From assembly GCA_902576905.1 (NCBI GenBank), contig CACGWW010000001.1:185001-249000 (forward strand): 64,000 nucleotides of DNA, written 5' to 3'. Below the pieces are notes generated by a model. That model searched no databases, was not told where the DNA came from, and saw nothing but the letters and a program-made list of their open reading frames with translations. Positions 9,878 to 18,978 of the stretch are shown in pieces (within the stretch, counting starts at the first letter, position 1; every line of letters begins with the position of its first letter). The translations under genes and the position numbers were made by a program. Origin of the DNA: an uncultured Alphaproteobacteria bacterium. GTDB lineage: Bacteria > Pseudomonadota > Alphaproteobacteria > Rhodobacterales > Rhodobacteraceae.

Positions 9878-10270
9878 CTAACTCGAGATATGCGTGAGAT
9901 GCCCTTTCCACATTTTTTCTATCTGGTAATACTCTCTTACCTCTGGTTTGAAGATATGAACAATCACTACTCCAAAATCTAGCAAAACCCAGTCTGCATT
10001 CTCCTTTCCCTCTACTTTGCAGTTAATGCGGAACAAACCTTTAACACCTTCTTGTACCCTCTCGGCTAAGGCAATAACTTGTCTATTAGAAGATCCAGAA
10101 GCAATTAATATTTTATCAAATTCAGTAAAGCTTTGATCTACCTTAATTTCAGTGATATCGACTGCTTTGTTTTCGTCCAAAGTTTTTTTTATATAGCTAA
10201 GTAGATCTTTGGAAGCATCCTTATCATGTATTTTGGGATTTAATCCTTTTTCTTTCTCTTTATTTTTCAG
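9878..10270 (-). CDS. rsfS: Ribosomal silencing factor RsfS
   Basis: RsfS binds L14 and blocks subunit joining when cells starve. The region from 10180 gives 100 residues including DWVLLDFGVVIVHIF and REYYQIEKMW, the core of the family. The family's first helix continues upstream: the in-frame codons before 10180 read LLSYIKKTLDENKAVDI, as expected. No ATG or GTG is available in that extension; the best candidate is a CTG at 10270 preceded by AGGAG six bases away, and the next upstream in-frame codon group contains a TAG. TTG at 10180 would cut into the first helix. I therefore give 10270 as the start, with the start uncertain. Confidence 0.85.
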   Translation of the reverse strand: MKNKEKEKGLNPKIHDKDASKDLLSYIKKTLDENKAVDITEIKVDQSFTEFDKILIASGSSNRQVIALAERVQEGVKGLFRINCKVEGKENADWVLLDFGVVIVHIFKPEVREYYQIEKMWKGHLTHISS

Positions 10271-10302
10271 CTTTTTCTCCTTTTGACTCTATGTCATCAA
10301 AA

Positions 10303-11244
10303 TTAAATTTCTAAATTAAGGACATTGTTCAATACAGTTTTAAAGAATTCATTCTCTTTTACTTCGTTAATGTAGTATGCATTAGGTATACGGTCAGTTA
10401 CATTCCACCAATCCACAACTGTCATGCCCCTTGTTAATTCTGAATTTACTTCAACCTCAACATTAACTAGCCTTCCATTATATATTTCCGGATTAAGTAA
10501 GTACACTATCACATTTGGATCATGTAAAGGACCACCTTGGCTCCCATATTTTTCTACATCATATCTTTCAAAAAAATCTAAAAGCTTAGCGGCTTGTATA
10601 GCACTATTCTTTCCCGACTTACGCAATTTCTCAAGAAAATTTCTTTGGACCAGTGTTTTATGTGTAACGTCTAACGGAAGCATTGTTATCTTTAGTCCAC
10701 TTTCCAAAACTATCTTTGCTGCCTCTGGGTCTACGTAAATATTGAATTCTGCTGCAGGAGTAATATTCCCACCCTCAAAAAAGCCCCCTCCCATTAATAC
10801 AATCTCCTCTATGGACTCCGTCAAAACAGAGTCTTTTTTGAGCGCCTTTGCTACATTTGTCAGCGGACCAAGAGCACAAATGGTAATTTTTTCATCTCTA
10901 TATTTTTCTGTGCACTCAATTATAAAGTCCACTGCATCTGTCCGCTCAAGTTCCTTTTTTTTTACCGATAGATCGGTTCCATCAAGTCCTGTTTTTCCAT
11001 GCACATGCTCAGCAGTTATTAATTTTCTTTTCAGTGGAGCTGGACTACCTCTAAACACCGGGACACTCGAAAACCCGCTTAGTTCGCATATTTTGAGTGC
11101 ATTTACAGAAGTCAAGTCTAAAGGAACATTCCCTGCCACACACGTAACGCCCAAGACATTTAAATCTTTTTTAGCACCAAAAGCAGTCATCATTGCTAAC
11201 GCATCATCTTGACCAGGATCGGTATCAATTATTATTTTTCTCAA
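10303..11244 (-). CDS. Inosine-uridine preferring nucleoside hydrolase family
   Basis: The 313-residue product splits the N-glycosidic bond of nucleosides to base plus ribose. The calcium-binding DTDPGQDD signature lies at residues 7-14, and VLMGGGFFEGGNITPAAEFN in the middle plus LHDPNVI toward the C terminus complete the active-site set. Whether it prefers pyrimidine or purine nucleosides cannot be read from the motifs. No signal peptide is present, so salvage would be cytoplasmic. It sits between ilvE and rsfS on the same strand with 31- and 32-nt gaps. Confidence 0.9.
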   Translation of the reverse strand: MRKIIIDTDPGQDDALAMMTAFGAKKDLNVLGVTCVAGNVPLDLTSVNALKICELSGFSSVPVFRGSPAPLKRKLITAEHVHGKTGLDGTDLSVKKKELERTDAVDFIIECTEKYRDEKITICALGPLTNVAKALKKDSVLTESIEEIVLMGGGFFEGGNITPAAEFNIYVDPEAAKIVLESGLKITMLPLDVTHKTLVQRNFLEKLRKSGKNSAIQAAKLLDFFERYDVEKYGSQGGPLHDPNVIVYLLNPEIYNGRLVNVEVEVNSELTRGMTVVDWWNVTDRIPNAYYINEVKENEFFKTVLNNVLNLEI

Positions 11245-11275
11245 ATCAATTGTTCCAAACTGCAGGAAATTTCCC

Positions 11276-12145
11276 CTAAGATCTTACTTCTTGTTCATAT
11301 TTATTAGCAACTTGCTTGGCTAATTCGCCGACCTCGAAGTTAAATCGATCTATTTGTCCAACCGGTGTTACCTCGGCTGCCGTACCAGTTAACCAGCACT
11401 GCTCAAAACCTTCCAACTCAGAGAGTTCGATATGTCTCTCAATAACTTCGACCCCAGCCTTTTCAAGAATTCCAATAACTGTTTGTCTAGTGATCCCATT
11501 TAAAAAGCAATCTGGCTTCGGAGTGTGTACTTTATTGTCTTTCACAAAAAATATATTTGCACCCGTTGCTTCTGCTACGTAACCTCTATAGTCCAACATC
11601 AACGAGTCAGAGCACCCCTTAGCCTCCGCTGCATGCTTGGACATTGTACAAATCATATACAGTCCAGACGCTTTTGCGAAGCAAGGTATAGTCTCTGGAC
11701 TTGGCCTTTTCCAATCTGAAATATCAAGCTTTGCGCCTTTCATTTTGGCGTCTCCATAATAAGCTCCCCATTCCCATGACGCAACTGCGACCCTAACAGG
11801 GTTTCTAGAAGACGCTACGCCCATATCGGGACCGGACCCCCGCCATGCCACAGCTCGTACATACGCATCTTTTTGTCGATTTGCGTTAAGGACTTGGCTT
11901 TTGGCTATTTCAAGTTCTTCAGCACTGTAAGGGACTTCCATATCAACATATTCTGCAGACTTTCTCAACCTAACCGAATGCTCGTAACTTTTATATATTT
12001 TGCCACCGTAAGCTCTTTCACCTTCAAATACAGATGAACCATAATGAAGGGCATGAGTTAGCAAGTGGAATTTCGCTTCTTCCCATTCCACTAGCTCCCC
12101 ATCAATCCAAATTTTTCCCTTTAAATTTTCATAAGAATCAACCAT
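11276..12145 (-). CDS. ilvE: Branched-chain amino acid aminotransferase
   Basis: This fold-type IV PLP enzyme transaminates the keto acids of Leu, Ile and Val with glutamate. The 289-residue product has Lys158 in CFAKASGLY as the PLP Schiff-base lysine, ATGANIFFV for the cofactor ring region, and GITRQTVI and GTAAEVTPV near the C terminus. It is divergent from the response regulator gene across 163 nt, which should hold both promoters. Confidence 0.94.
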   Translation of the reverse strand: MVDSYENLKGKIWIDGELVEWEEAKFHLLTHALHYGSSVFEGERAYGGKIYKSYEHSVRLRKSAEYVDMEVPYSAEELEIAKSQVLNANRQKDAYVRAVAWRGSGPDMGVASSRNPVRVAVASWEWGAYYGDAKMKGAKLDISDWKRPSPETIPCFAKASGLYMICTMSKHAAEAKGCSDSLMLDYRGYVAEATGANIFFVKDNKVHTPKPDCFLNGITRQTVIGILEKAGVEVIERHIELSELEGFEQCWLTGTAAEVTPVGQIDRFNFEVGELAKQVANKYEQEVRS

Positions 12146-12308
12146 TGAAAGTTACCTCACTATTTTACTTAACACTGCATACCGAAATTTTCTTAATTTT
12201 TCCAGAATTTGATTCTGGGACAATGTAAACTTTTCTGTGCATTGAGTGTATTATAGTGATATTGGTAAAAAGATAAAGACACTCCAAGTGAAACGAAGGA
12301 GGATTAAT

Positions 12309-13010
12309 ATGCCTCAAAATAAAGCACATTTATTGCTCGTTGATGATGATAAACGTATTTTATCCTTACTAAGTGCTTATTTGAGCAAAAATGAGTTTCT
12401 AATATCAAGTGCACGGAATTCTACAGAGGCAAGATGTCTTTTAGATTACTTTGAATTTGATTTATTGGTGATAGACATAATGATGCCAGGAGAGAGTGGC
12501 CTTGATTTGTTGGAGAGCATTAGGAAACAAAAAAGTGTCCCAGCTATTTTTCTATCGGCAAAAGGAGAGTCCAAAGACAAAATTTCTGGTCTAGAAATAG
12601 GTGCCGATGATTATCTGTCGAAACCCTTTGAGCCAAAAGAACTCTTGCTTAGATTGGAAAGATTATTGATAAGAAATGAGAGGGAAGGTTATAAGAAGTC
12701 TGGCAAGAGTATTGAGATTGGAAATAAAATCTTTGACTTGCAAAGACTTGAGCTCCACCACGAAAACCATTTAATAAAGCTAACGAACCTTGAAGCTAGC
12801 CTATTAAATTTATTTGCGCTTAATCCCGAAAAAATAATTAGTAGGAAAATGGTCATCGATAGCTTAGATCTAAGTCAGGGAAGACTAGATCTAAATGAAA
12901 GAAATGTTGATGTACAAATTACAAGACTACGCAAAAAAATAGAACCAAACCCAACAAACCCACGGCATCTAAAGACAATTAGAGGCAGAGGGTATCGCTT
13001 TCTTCCTTAA
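12309..13010 (+). CDS. OmpR/PhoB-type response regulator, orphan
   Basis: A 233-residue two-domain response regulator. The receiver domain has the acidic pocket VDDD, phospho-acceptor Asp56 in VIDIMMPG and Lys105 in LSKPFEP. The C-terminal winged helix ends in the family pattern RNVDVQITRLRKKIE and RGRGYRF. The start at 12309 is set by an AGGAGG six bases upstream. No histidine kinase is adjacent. The position next to ilvE recalls the PetR regulator of Rhodobacterales, which is an inference from order only. Confidence 0.92.
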   Translation: MPQNKAHLLLVDDDKRILSLLSAYLSKNEFLISSARNSTEARCLLDYFEFDLLVIDIMMPGESGLDLLESIRKQKSVPAIFLSAKGESKDKISGLEIGADDYLSKPFEPKELLLRLERLLIRNEREGYKKSGKSIEIGNKIFDLQRLELHHENHLIKLTNLEASLLNLFALNPEKIISRKMVIDSLDLSQGRLDLNERNVDVQITRLRKKIEPNPTNPRHLKTIRGRGYRFLP

Positions 13011-13017
13011 ATTAGTA

Positions 13018-13560
13018 TCATTTTTCTCTACTGGCTCCCCAAATATGCTCGGCAAGCACATACCCACGCATATTTTTTATTCGGATGAAACACCATAAAC
13101 CCTCACATTTGATTAACTTTCCAATCACTTCTCTTTTCAGAATTGCTTTACCTAAAGAGTCAAAACCTGCTTTGTTTCTTAAAAGAGTTTCTTCCTTGTT
13201 TACGATAATATATCTTGATCCAGAAAGTAGATCTTTATAGATCCAGCCTGTATAGCCTTCAAAATCAGTTACTTTTCTCCAGTGACCAAACTCACTCACA
13301 ATCATAACTGGCAAGTGTTTTCTTTGGTAAACCCAATCAATTTTATAATCTAAACTGGGTCCTCTTCTTAAATTTACTTTATTGCCTTTAAGAGATACAT
13401 ACCTAGGTAGTGGAAGCCCTGTTTTTTTGCTAATTGTAGACGCGCTACTTGCAGACATAACGTTGACTATGAGAAATAAATTAATTAACAGTATTATAAG
13501 AAATATTTTTGAAAACGTTTTGATATTAGATAAAATATCTCTATTAATTGTTATATACAT
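13018..13560 (-). CDS. Exported SH3-like domain protein
   Basis: From the ATG at 13560 the product has 180 residues: a hydrophobic signal segment (about residues 14-35), then two bacterial SH3-like units. The first is seen as KVNLRRGPSLDYKIDWVYQ with GWIYKDLL, the second as LLRNKAGFDSLGKAI with GYVLAEHIWG. Such proteins are periplasmic and associated with cell-wall binding. An open frame reaches 13758, but that part overlaps the divergent dehydrogenase gene and has no homology. The gap to that gene is 40 nt. Confidence 0.8.
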   Translation of the reverse strand: MYITINRDILSNIKTFSKIFLIILLINLFLIVNVMSASSASTISKKTGLPLPRYVSLKGNKVNLRRGPSLDYKIDWVYQRKHLPVMIVSEFGHWRKVTDFEGYTGWIYKDLLSGSRYIIVNKEETLLRNKAGFDSLGKAILKREVIGKLIKCEGLWCFIRIKNMRGYVLAEHIWGASREK

Positions 13561-13600
13561 AATAAAAAAAATACCAAAAAAGATCACATAATCAACATCA

Positions 13601-14581
13601 ATGAAAAAACCCAAAGTGATAATTACGAGGAGGTTGCAAGACCGGGTCGAGAAGAGAATGAAAGAGCTATTCAATGTTGATCTCTCTAGTGCAGAATATC
13701 CCATAAGTAAGCAAGAACTATTATCAGCTGTAAAAGATGCAGAAATTCTTGTGCCCACTATTGGTGATAAAATAGATGCTAGTATTTTGAGTGCAGCAAG
13801 TTCTAAACTAAAGCTGATTGCAAACTATGGAGCAGGCTATGATCATATTGATATAAAAACTGCTTTACAAAGAGGTATCATTGTTACCAACACCCCTAGT
13901 GTTTTAACCACTGACACAGCTGATATGACAATGGCGCTGATTTTGGCAATTCCTAGAAAATTAAGAGAAGGTCACGAAGAGATGCAGTCTGGCAACTGGA
14001 AAGGCTGGAGCCCATCCGCGATGATTGGGATGAGGATTACAGGAAAAAAACTGGGGATTCTAGGAATGGGTAGAATTGGCCAGGCAATTGCAAAGAGAGC
14101 AAGAGCTTTTGATCTGAATATAAACTACCATAACAGGAGACGCCTACACAAAAACATTGAAAAAAGCTTATCAGCAACATACTGGGAAAATTTAGAAGAA
14201 ATGCTTTCAGCTGTTGATATTTTAGTTGTTAGCGCATCACTAAATTCATCTTCTCTTTATTTGCTAAATGCGAAATGTCTTGGGAAAATGAAGCGTAGCG
14301 CATATTTAGTAAATATTTCTAGAGGAGAGATCATAGATCAGAAAGCTTTAGTAAGACAACTGAAAGATGGCCGATTGGGAGGAGCTGGACTAGATGTTTA
14401 TGATAGCGAAGAAGTAATAGGTTCTGACTTTAAAAGTTTGAAAAACGTTTTCCTTTTGCCTCATATGGGTTCTTCAACATTAGAAGGGAGAATAGAGATG
14501 GGAGAAAAAGTGATAATTAATATAAAAACATATTTGGATGGTCACCGCCCTCCTGATCAAATAGTTCCAAGTATGCTGTAA
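13601..14581 (+). CDS. D-isomer 2-hydroxyacid dehydrogenase (glyoxylate reductase type)
   Basis: A 326-residue NAD(P)-dependent dehydrogenase that likely reduces glyoxylate or hydroxypyruvate. The Rossmann motif LGILGMGRIGQAIA lies near residue 150. The catalytic Arg (NISRGEIID), Glu (GLDVYDSEE) and His (LLPHMGSST) are all present in order. The substrate-side N-terminal domain has ANYGAGYDHID. Its stop abuts the convergent moeB-like gene end. Confidence 0.9.
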   Translation: MKKPKVIITRRLQDRVEKRMKELFNVDLSSAEYPISKQELLSAVKDAEILVPTIGDKIDASILSAASSKLKLIANYGAGYDHIDIKTALQRGIIVTNTPSVLTTDTADMTMALILAIPRKLREGHEEMQSGNWKGWSPSAMIGMRITGKKLGILGMGRIGQAIAKRARAFDLNINYHNRRRLHKNIEKSLSATYWENLEEMLSAVDILVVSASLNSSSLYLLNAKCLGKMKRSAYLVNISRGEIIDQKALVRQLKDGRLGGAGLDVYDSEEVIGSDFKSLKNVFLLPHMGSSTLEGRIEMGEKVIINIKTYLDGHRPPDQIVPSML

Positions 14582-15343
14582 CTAAACAACGTTTTGACAC
14601 GCACTACAATTTTCATTTTTTTTTGTATATAAAATCTCTGTCGCCCCGTTTAAAGTATCACAAATTAGAATCTTGTTTGTTAGCAGTTGCCCTGTCTCGC
14701 ATATGAGCTTAATTGTCTCTGCTACCATGAGGGTTCCGACCAAAGAGGTAGTTACGCCCAGAACACCCTCTGAGCTACAATCAAAAAAAGAAGACCTTGT
14801 TTCGGAACTTGCAAAGACGCAATCAAAGCAAGCACTATTATTATAAACAAACAAACTCACAAGACCTTCCCAACCAGATACCCCTCCGAATATGAGGGGT
14901 TTACGTTCCTCAACGCAGTACTTATTAATGAGCTTTCTAGTCTCAACATTGTCAGTACCATCCAAAACAACATCGTATTCACCAATTATTTTTGTAGTAC
15001 CGTCTCCACTTAAAAAAAAATTATACTCAGTTATTTCAACATTCTTATTCAGTTTTTTAACAAAATTTGATGCAACACTAACTTTCTTTTTCCCAATATC
15101 TTCATATTTATAAATTGTCTGTCTCTGTAAATTAGATAGTGCGACAGTATCTTGATCAACTAGGCCAATTTTACCAATTCCTGCGGCTGCTAAATGTTGA
15201 AGAACAGTTGAGCCTATTCCCCCTAAACCAATAAGAAGTACTTTAGCTTGCCCCAATTTTTTCTGCCCTTGACCACCAATATTCTTTATTAAAATATGCC
15301 TCTTATAGCGTTCAAAATATTCATTATCTATTTGACTATCCAT
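14582..15343 (-). CDS. ThiF/MoeB/HesA family adenylyltransferase
   Basis: An E1-like enzyme that adenylates the C terminus of a ubiquitin-fold sulfur carrier (MoaD or ThiS). The 253-residue product has the ATP-binding IGLGGIGSTVLQHLAAAG near residue 37, SNLQRQ, DGTDNVETR, and the zinc-binding cysteine pairs, the second seen as C-x2-C in NENCSACQ at the end. No rhodanese domain follows. MoeB versus ThiF cannot be decided because no other molybdopterin or thiamine gene is near. It is the third gene after coaC/coaB on this strand. Confidence 0.88.
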   Translation of the reverse strand: MDSQIDNEYFERYKRHILIKNIGGQGQKKLGQAKVLLIGLGGIGSTVLQHLAAAGIGKIGLVDQDTVALSNLQRQTIYKYEDIGKKKVSVASNFVKKLNKNVEITEYNFFLSGDGTTKIIGEYDVVLDGTDNVETRKLINKYCVEERKPLIFGGVSGWEGLVSLFVYNNSACFDCVFASSETRSSFFDCSSEGVLGVTTSLVGTLMVAETIKLICETGQLLTNKILICDTLNGATEILYTKKNENCSACQNVV

Positions 15344-15425
15344 TTATAAATTCTCAACAATTTAACCGTATATGAAATTTTCCGAAAATGACAAAGTTTA
15401 TTTAACCCTTACCAAATGAAAAATT

Positions 15426-16076
15426 CTAACTTGAAAATTCGTCAACTATTTTTTTACAAATTAGCTTTGCGATCCCTTCTTTACTCTGTCTCGCAAATTT
15501 AATTTCTTCGTTTTTTTTTATTATAATCACTTCATTCTCCCCGCCACCCATATTATTACTTTCAGCAGTTACTTTATTAGCCACAATCCAATCACATCCT
15601 TTGTTTTTTAACTTCAATCTAGCATTAGTTAGCAAATCATTAGTCTCAGCTGCAAAGCCAATAACCAGATTGGGCCTATTTTCAGCGACGCATATGTTTT
15701 TTAAAATATCTGGATTCTCTACTAATTCCAAAATTTGTGGTTTACCTGTCGAGCTTTTTTTAATTTTTGTTTTTGCCTTCTCTTTTGGTCGCCAATCGCT
15801 AACTGCGGCTGCACATATTGCAATATCAAATGGTCCAGTTGCAATAACAGCGTCATTCATCTGCACAGCACTTTCCACTCTAATAACCTTACTTAAGCCA
15901 GCCAGCTCCAGATTTACCGGACCTATTACCAACGTAACGTCCGCATCAAGCTTCTGCAGACACTTTGCAATCTCAGCTCCCTGTTTGCCAGAGCTTCTAT
16001 TTCCGATGAACCTTATATCATCTAAGTATTCATGAGTAGGCCCAGCTGTAACTAGAATTTTTTTTGATTTCAGCAC
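15426..16076 (-). CDS. coaB: Phosphopantothenate-cysteine ligase (separate CoaB)
   Basis: CoaB joins 4'-phosphopantothenate and cysteine with CTP. The 216-residue protein starts with KKILVTAGPTHEYLDDIRF, then NRSSGKQG, KSSTGKPQILELVENPDIL, GFAAET and the C-terminal GGGENEV. It begins at a GTG inside the coaC stop region (GTGCTGA overlap), in a different frame from coaC. In nearly all alphaproteobacteria the two activities are one CoaBC protein, so the split is unusual. Both halves keep their motifs, so the split pair is probably functional and translationally coupled. Confidence 0.9.
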   Translation of the reverse strand: MLKSKKILVTAGPTHEYLDDIRFIGNRSSGKQGAEIAKCLQKLDADVTLVIGPVNLELAGLSKVIRVESAVQMNDAVIATGPFDIAICAAAVSDWRPKEKAKTKIKKSSTGKPQILELVENPDILKNICVAENRPNLVIGFAAETNDLLTNARLKLKNKGCDWIVANKVTAESNNMGGGENEVIIIKKNEEIKFARQSKEGIAKLICKKIVDEFSS

Positions 16077-16609
16077 TTATTACTGCTTTGAAACAAGGAT
16101 TGAAAAATTTGTTGAGGTTCCATCATTCGACCCATACCAAACTCGCCGCAGGCCATTTCACCCTCGGTAGGACCCAAAAATTCAAATCCATTTGATATCA
16201 AAGTATCAATATTTTTTTGAAATAATTTATTTTCCCACATTCTAACATTCATTGAGGGAGCAAAAACTATCTGCTTGGTGGTTGCCATCAATAGTGTTTG
16301 TGCAAGATCAGCTGCTAGTCCATTAGCGACGGACGAAATGATGTTTGCGGTTGCTGGAGCCACCAAAATTAAATCGGGCCATCTTGCTAATTCTATATGA
16401 CCCATTTTCATCTCTTGTTCACGATCTTCAAGGCTCGTTCTCAATGGGTTGCCAGATAGGTACTCTACAGACGCAGACGTGATAAACGTCATGGCACTTT
16501 CAGTAGCAATACATTTTACTTGCTTACCAGCTTTTTTAAAAAGCCGTATCAACTCTAACGACTTGTAGGCGGCTATCCCGCCTGATATTACCAATAATAT
16601 TTTGTCCAT
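16070..16609 (-). CDS. coaC: Phosphopantothenoylcysteine decarboxylase (separate CoaC)
   Basis: CoaC is the FMN-dependent decarboxylase that makes 4'-phosphopantetheine. The 179-residue product shows SGGIAAYK at residues 9-16, the active-site His in GHIELARWPD, VAPATANI, the PSMNVRMW motif that clamps the substrate, and the GEMACGEFGMGRM flap with its essential Cys. It stops with TGA within the linker to CoaB; the TGA lies before the run of eight A bases in the start of coaB. Confidence 0.93.
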   Translation of the reverse strand: MDKILLVISGGIAAYKSLELIRLFKKAGKQVKCIATESAMTFITSASVEYLSGNPLRTSLEDREQEMKMGHIELARWPDLILVAPATANIISSVANGLAADLAQTLLMATTKQIVFAPSMNVRMWENKLFQKNIDTLISNGFEFLGPTEGEMACGEFGMGRMMEPQQIFQSLFQSSNKC

Positions 16610-16674
16610 CTTCTCGCTTTTACAGTTTTTAGACTAAGTTAAGCGGAAAATTTCTAGTATTCAATCTTTTGTAT

Positions 16675-17550
16675 CTAAATAATTGAAGCCGATCTAATAC
16701 CTTTACGGGTCTCAAAGTGCTTTCTAAGCTTCTTTAAAGCCTCAGCTTCCAATTGTCGTACTCTTTCTTTGGATACCCCCAATTCGCCACCGATTGAGTC
16801 TAACGTCCTAGGTTTATCACGGAGTTTACGCTCTACGACAATCGTTTTTTCCCTCTCATTTAGTGTTTCTATCGCTTCCGCGATCCAGGATCTTACTGTT
16901 CCATCATCCCTGTTTTTTTCAACTCTATGAGCTCCATAAGAATTTTCATCTTCAATGGTCTCAATCCACTCTCTACCTTCTTCTCCCTGTTGGAGAGAGT
17001 TTAAAGAAAAGTCACCTCCTGATAGTCTCGTATCCATCATTTCTACGTCTCTGAGGGATACTCCCATCTTTTCTGCGACCATTTTGTTCAGAGAGCCATA
17101 GTCCACAGAAGCACCTGAGCCATCGAATTCACGTTCTATTTGAGATCTAACACGCTTTAAATTGAAGAACAGGGACTTTTGTGAAGCGGTTGAACCCGTC
17201 CTTACCAATGACCAATTTCTGAGTACGAAGTCTTGAATAGAAGCTTTAATCCACCAAGTAGCATAGGTAGAAAAGCGCACACCTCTCTCAGGATCGAATT
17301 TTTCAGCCGCTTTCATTAGCCCTATTCCGGCCTCTTGAATTAATTCGTTGGTATCTACACCGTATTTTACATATTTAGATGCCATAGAGACCGCCAACCT
17401 CATGTATGCATTTACTAGCCTATGCAACGATTTCTCGCATCCATGGCGATGCCAACTTCTTGCTAGTTCGAGCTCTACATCTGGTTCTAACATTTCGGCC
17501 TTCATTGCCTTGGATGTTAACGATTGATAAATAGATTTAGAATTAGTCAT
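16675..17550 (-). CDS. rpoH: RNA polymerase sigma-32 type factor
   Basis: A 291-residue sigma-70 family protein with regions 2 (YMRLAVSMASKYVKYGVDTNELIQEAGIG is the 2.1-2.2 segment, then FSTYATWWIKASIQDFVLRN), the RpoH box region near residue 130 (QKSLFFNLKR), and region 4 with the helix-turn-helix GVSKERVRQLEAEAL. It is of the kind called RpoHII in Rhodobacterales, which serves oxidative and heat stress promoters. It lies upstream of coaC on the same strand with a 65-nt gap. Confidence 0.92.
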   Translation of the reverse strand: MTNSKSIYQSLTSKAMKAEMLEPDVELELARSWHRHGCEKSLHRLVNAYMRLAVSMASKYVKYGVDTNELIQEAGIGLMKAAEKFDPERGVRFSTYATWWIKASIQDFVLRNWSLVRTGSTASQKSLFFNLKRVRSQIEREFDGSGASVDYGSLNKMVAEKMGVSLRDVEMMDTRLSGGDFSLNSLQQGEEGREWIETIEDENSYGAHRVEKNRDDGTVRSWIAEAIETLNEREKTIVVERKLRDKPRTLDSIGGELGVSKERVRQLEAEALKKLRKHFETRKGIRSASII

Positions 17551-17659
17551 GATTGATATCCTCTCGTATAGCTAAAATAGAGGTAACTTACATAATTTTG
17601 AATAGCACAAGATGCATATCATTCATGCGTTTTTAGCATATCGCCACTTTTCATGGTTT

Positions 17660-17791
17660 TTAATAACCTGCAATAGCACCTCCTACCATGTCGAGGTCAG
17701 CACCTAAACCGCTTATTGCGCCACCAACAGTACCGCAACTAGGGAGACAAAGAATGGTAAAAAACAAACCACACAATACTATTTTTTTCAT
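17660..17791 (-). CDS. Entericidin-like small lipoprotein
   Basis: A 43-codon gene. The product begins MKKIVLCGLFFTILCLPSCG: a signal peptide with the lipobox LPSC, followed by a Gly/Ala-rich tail (TVGGAISGLGADL...GGAIAGY). The size, lipobox and glycine zipper-like tail match EcnA/EcnB entericidin-type lipoproteins of the membrane. The ATG at 17791 has a GGAG Shine-Dalgarno upstream. It stands alone between rmuC and rpoH, the position such genes often take near stress sigma factors. Confidence 0.8.
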   Translation of the reverse strand: MKKIVLCGLFFTILCLPSCGTVGGAISGLGADLDMVGGAIAGY

Positions 17792-17811
17792 TTTTTACTC
17801 CTATTTTTTGT

Positions 17812-18978
17812 TCAAATAAATTTTATTTTTTTCGAGCCTTCGTCATCTAATATTTTTTCACCCTCAGGCAAATGTGCTTTTTCTCTAGTGTCAGATTGAG
17901 ATAACTCCTCAAACTCAAAACGCTCGATGTTAAATACCCGCTTAGATGCCTTTTTTGCTGAAATTTTTATTTCGTCAACATCTTTTGAAGCTAGCGTAAA
18001 GTGTTTATCTAAATTGATAATTCGTCCCTCCAATCGTAGCATATCTTTATACAGCAAGTCTAACTCCGCTCTAATGCGACTAGTGTGACGACGCAATCTT
18101 TCATCTTTTAAGATAGCCCTCATAGTATTTAATGTTGCCATCAAAGTGGTAGGTGAAACAATCCAAACACGTGACTCAAATCCTTCATTTACTAAATTCG
18201 AAAAATTTGCGTGAAGCTCAGCATAAATTGCCTCAGATGGTAAAAACAATATGGCTCCATCTGCAGTCTCTCCCTCAATAATATATTTTTCAGAAATGTC
18301 TTTTATATGAGTTTTTATTGAACCCTGAAATAATTGAATATTTCTGCTTTTATCAACTTCGTTTGTGTTCGATATCATAGCGTTATATGCCTCTAGAGGA
18401 AACTTGCTATCAATAACTATGTTGCCTTGAGGCTCTGGGAGATAAATAATGCAGTCAGCCCGTTTACCGTTAGACAAAGTAAATTGAAAATCATAAGCAT
18501 CTGATGGAAGAGCTTTTCTAACAATATCCTTCAGCTGGATTTCACCAAAAACACCTCTGGCCTGCTTATTGGACAAAATTTCCTGCAAACCCAACACCTC
18601 TCCTGACAATTTTTCTATATTTGTTTGCGCTTTATCTATAGTTTGCAGTCTCTGCTGCAACTCCCCTAATGTCTGTGCAGTTTTTATAGAACTTCCCGAC
18701 AGCGAAGAGGAAATTGATTTCTGTATCTCCTCTAACCTACTCTCAACATGCTTAATAATCGCTGCCTGCGAAGTGGTTTGTGTATCTGTGATTACCTTTA
18801 TACTGCCTACAATCTGCTGTTGATTCACCGATAAATCTCTTAAAGCCTCTTTAAGGGCCTCACTTTTATCTAGCTCATCCTTATCCGAATATCGAAACTG
18901 CCTAAATACTAAAAAACCAGCTAAAAAAAATAGAGCGCTCGATAACACAATATATAATAGTGGGTCAGTACTACTCAT
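17812..18978 (-). CDS. rmuC: RmuC family protein
   Basis: A 388-residue RmuC-domain protein, a nuclease-like factor that limits inverted-repeat-induced recombination in E. coli. It has an N-terminal membrane anchor (about residues 7-25), a coiled coil through residues 30-130, and the RmuC core with RADCIIYLPEPQGNIVIDSK, ILFLPSEAIYAE and SPTTLMATLNTM. The ATG shares a base with the mutL stop (TAATG), so the two DNA-repair genes are translationally coupled. Confidence 0.92.
   Translation of the reverse strand: MSSTDPLLYIVLSSALFFLAGFLVFRQFRYSDKDELDKSEALKEALRDLSVNQQQIVGSIKVITDTQTTSQAAIIKHVESRLEEIQKSISSSLSGSSIKTAQTLGELQQRLQTIDKAQTNIEKLSGEVLGLQEILSNKQARGVFGEIQLKDIVRKALPSDAYDFQFTLSNGKRADCIIYLPEPQGNIVIDSKFPLEAYNAMISNTNEVDKSRNIQLFQGSIKTHIKDISEKYIIEGETADGAILFLPSEAIYAELHANFSNLVNEGFESRVWIVSPTTLMATLNTMRAILKDERLRRHTSRIRAELDLLYKDMLRLEGRIINLDKHFTLASKDVDEIKISAKKASKRVFNIERFEFEELSQSDTREKAHLPEGEKILDDEGSKKIKFI

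Noticed and set aside
13561-13758. Longer SH3-protein start at 13758.
   Set aside because: The extra 66 codons lie antisense to the dehydrogenase start and show no signal peptide; the ATG at 13560 places a signal segment correctly.
16050-16085. coaB/coaC split explained as a sequencing error in the A8 run.
   Set aside because: The coaC frame already stops at TGA before the A8 run, and coaB has its own GTG overlapping that stop. An error further upstream cannot be fully excluded.
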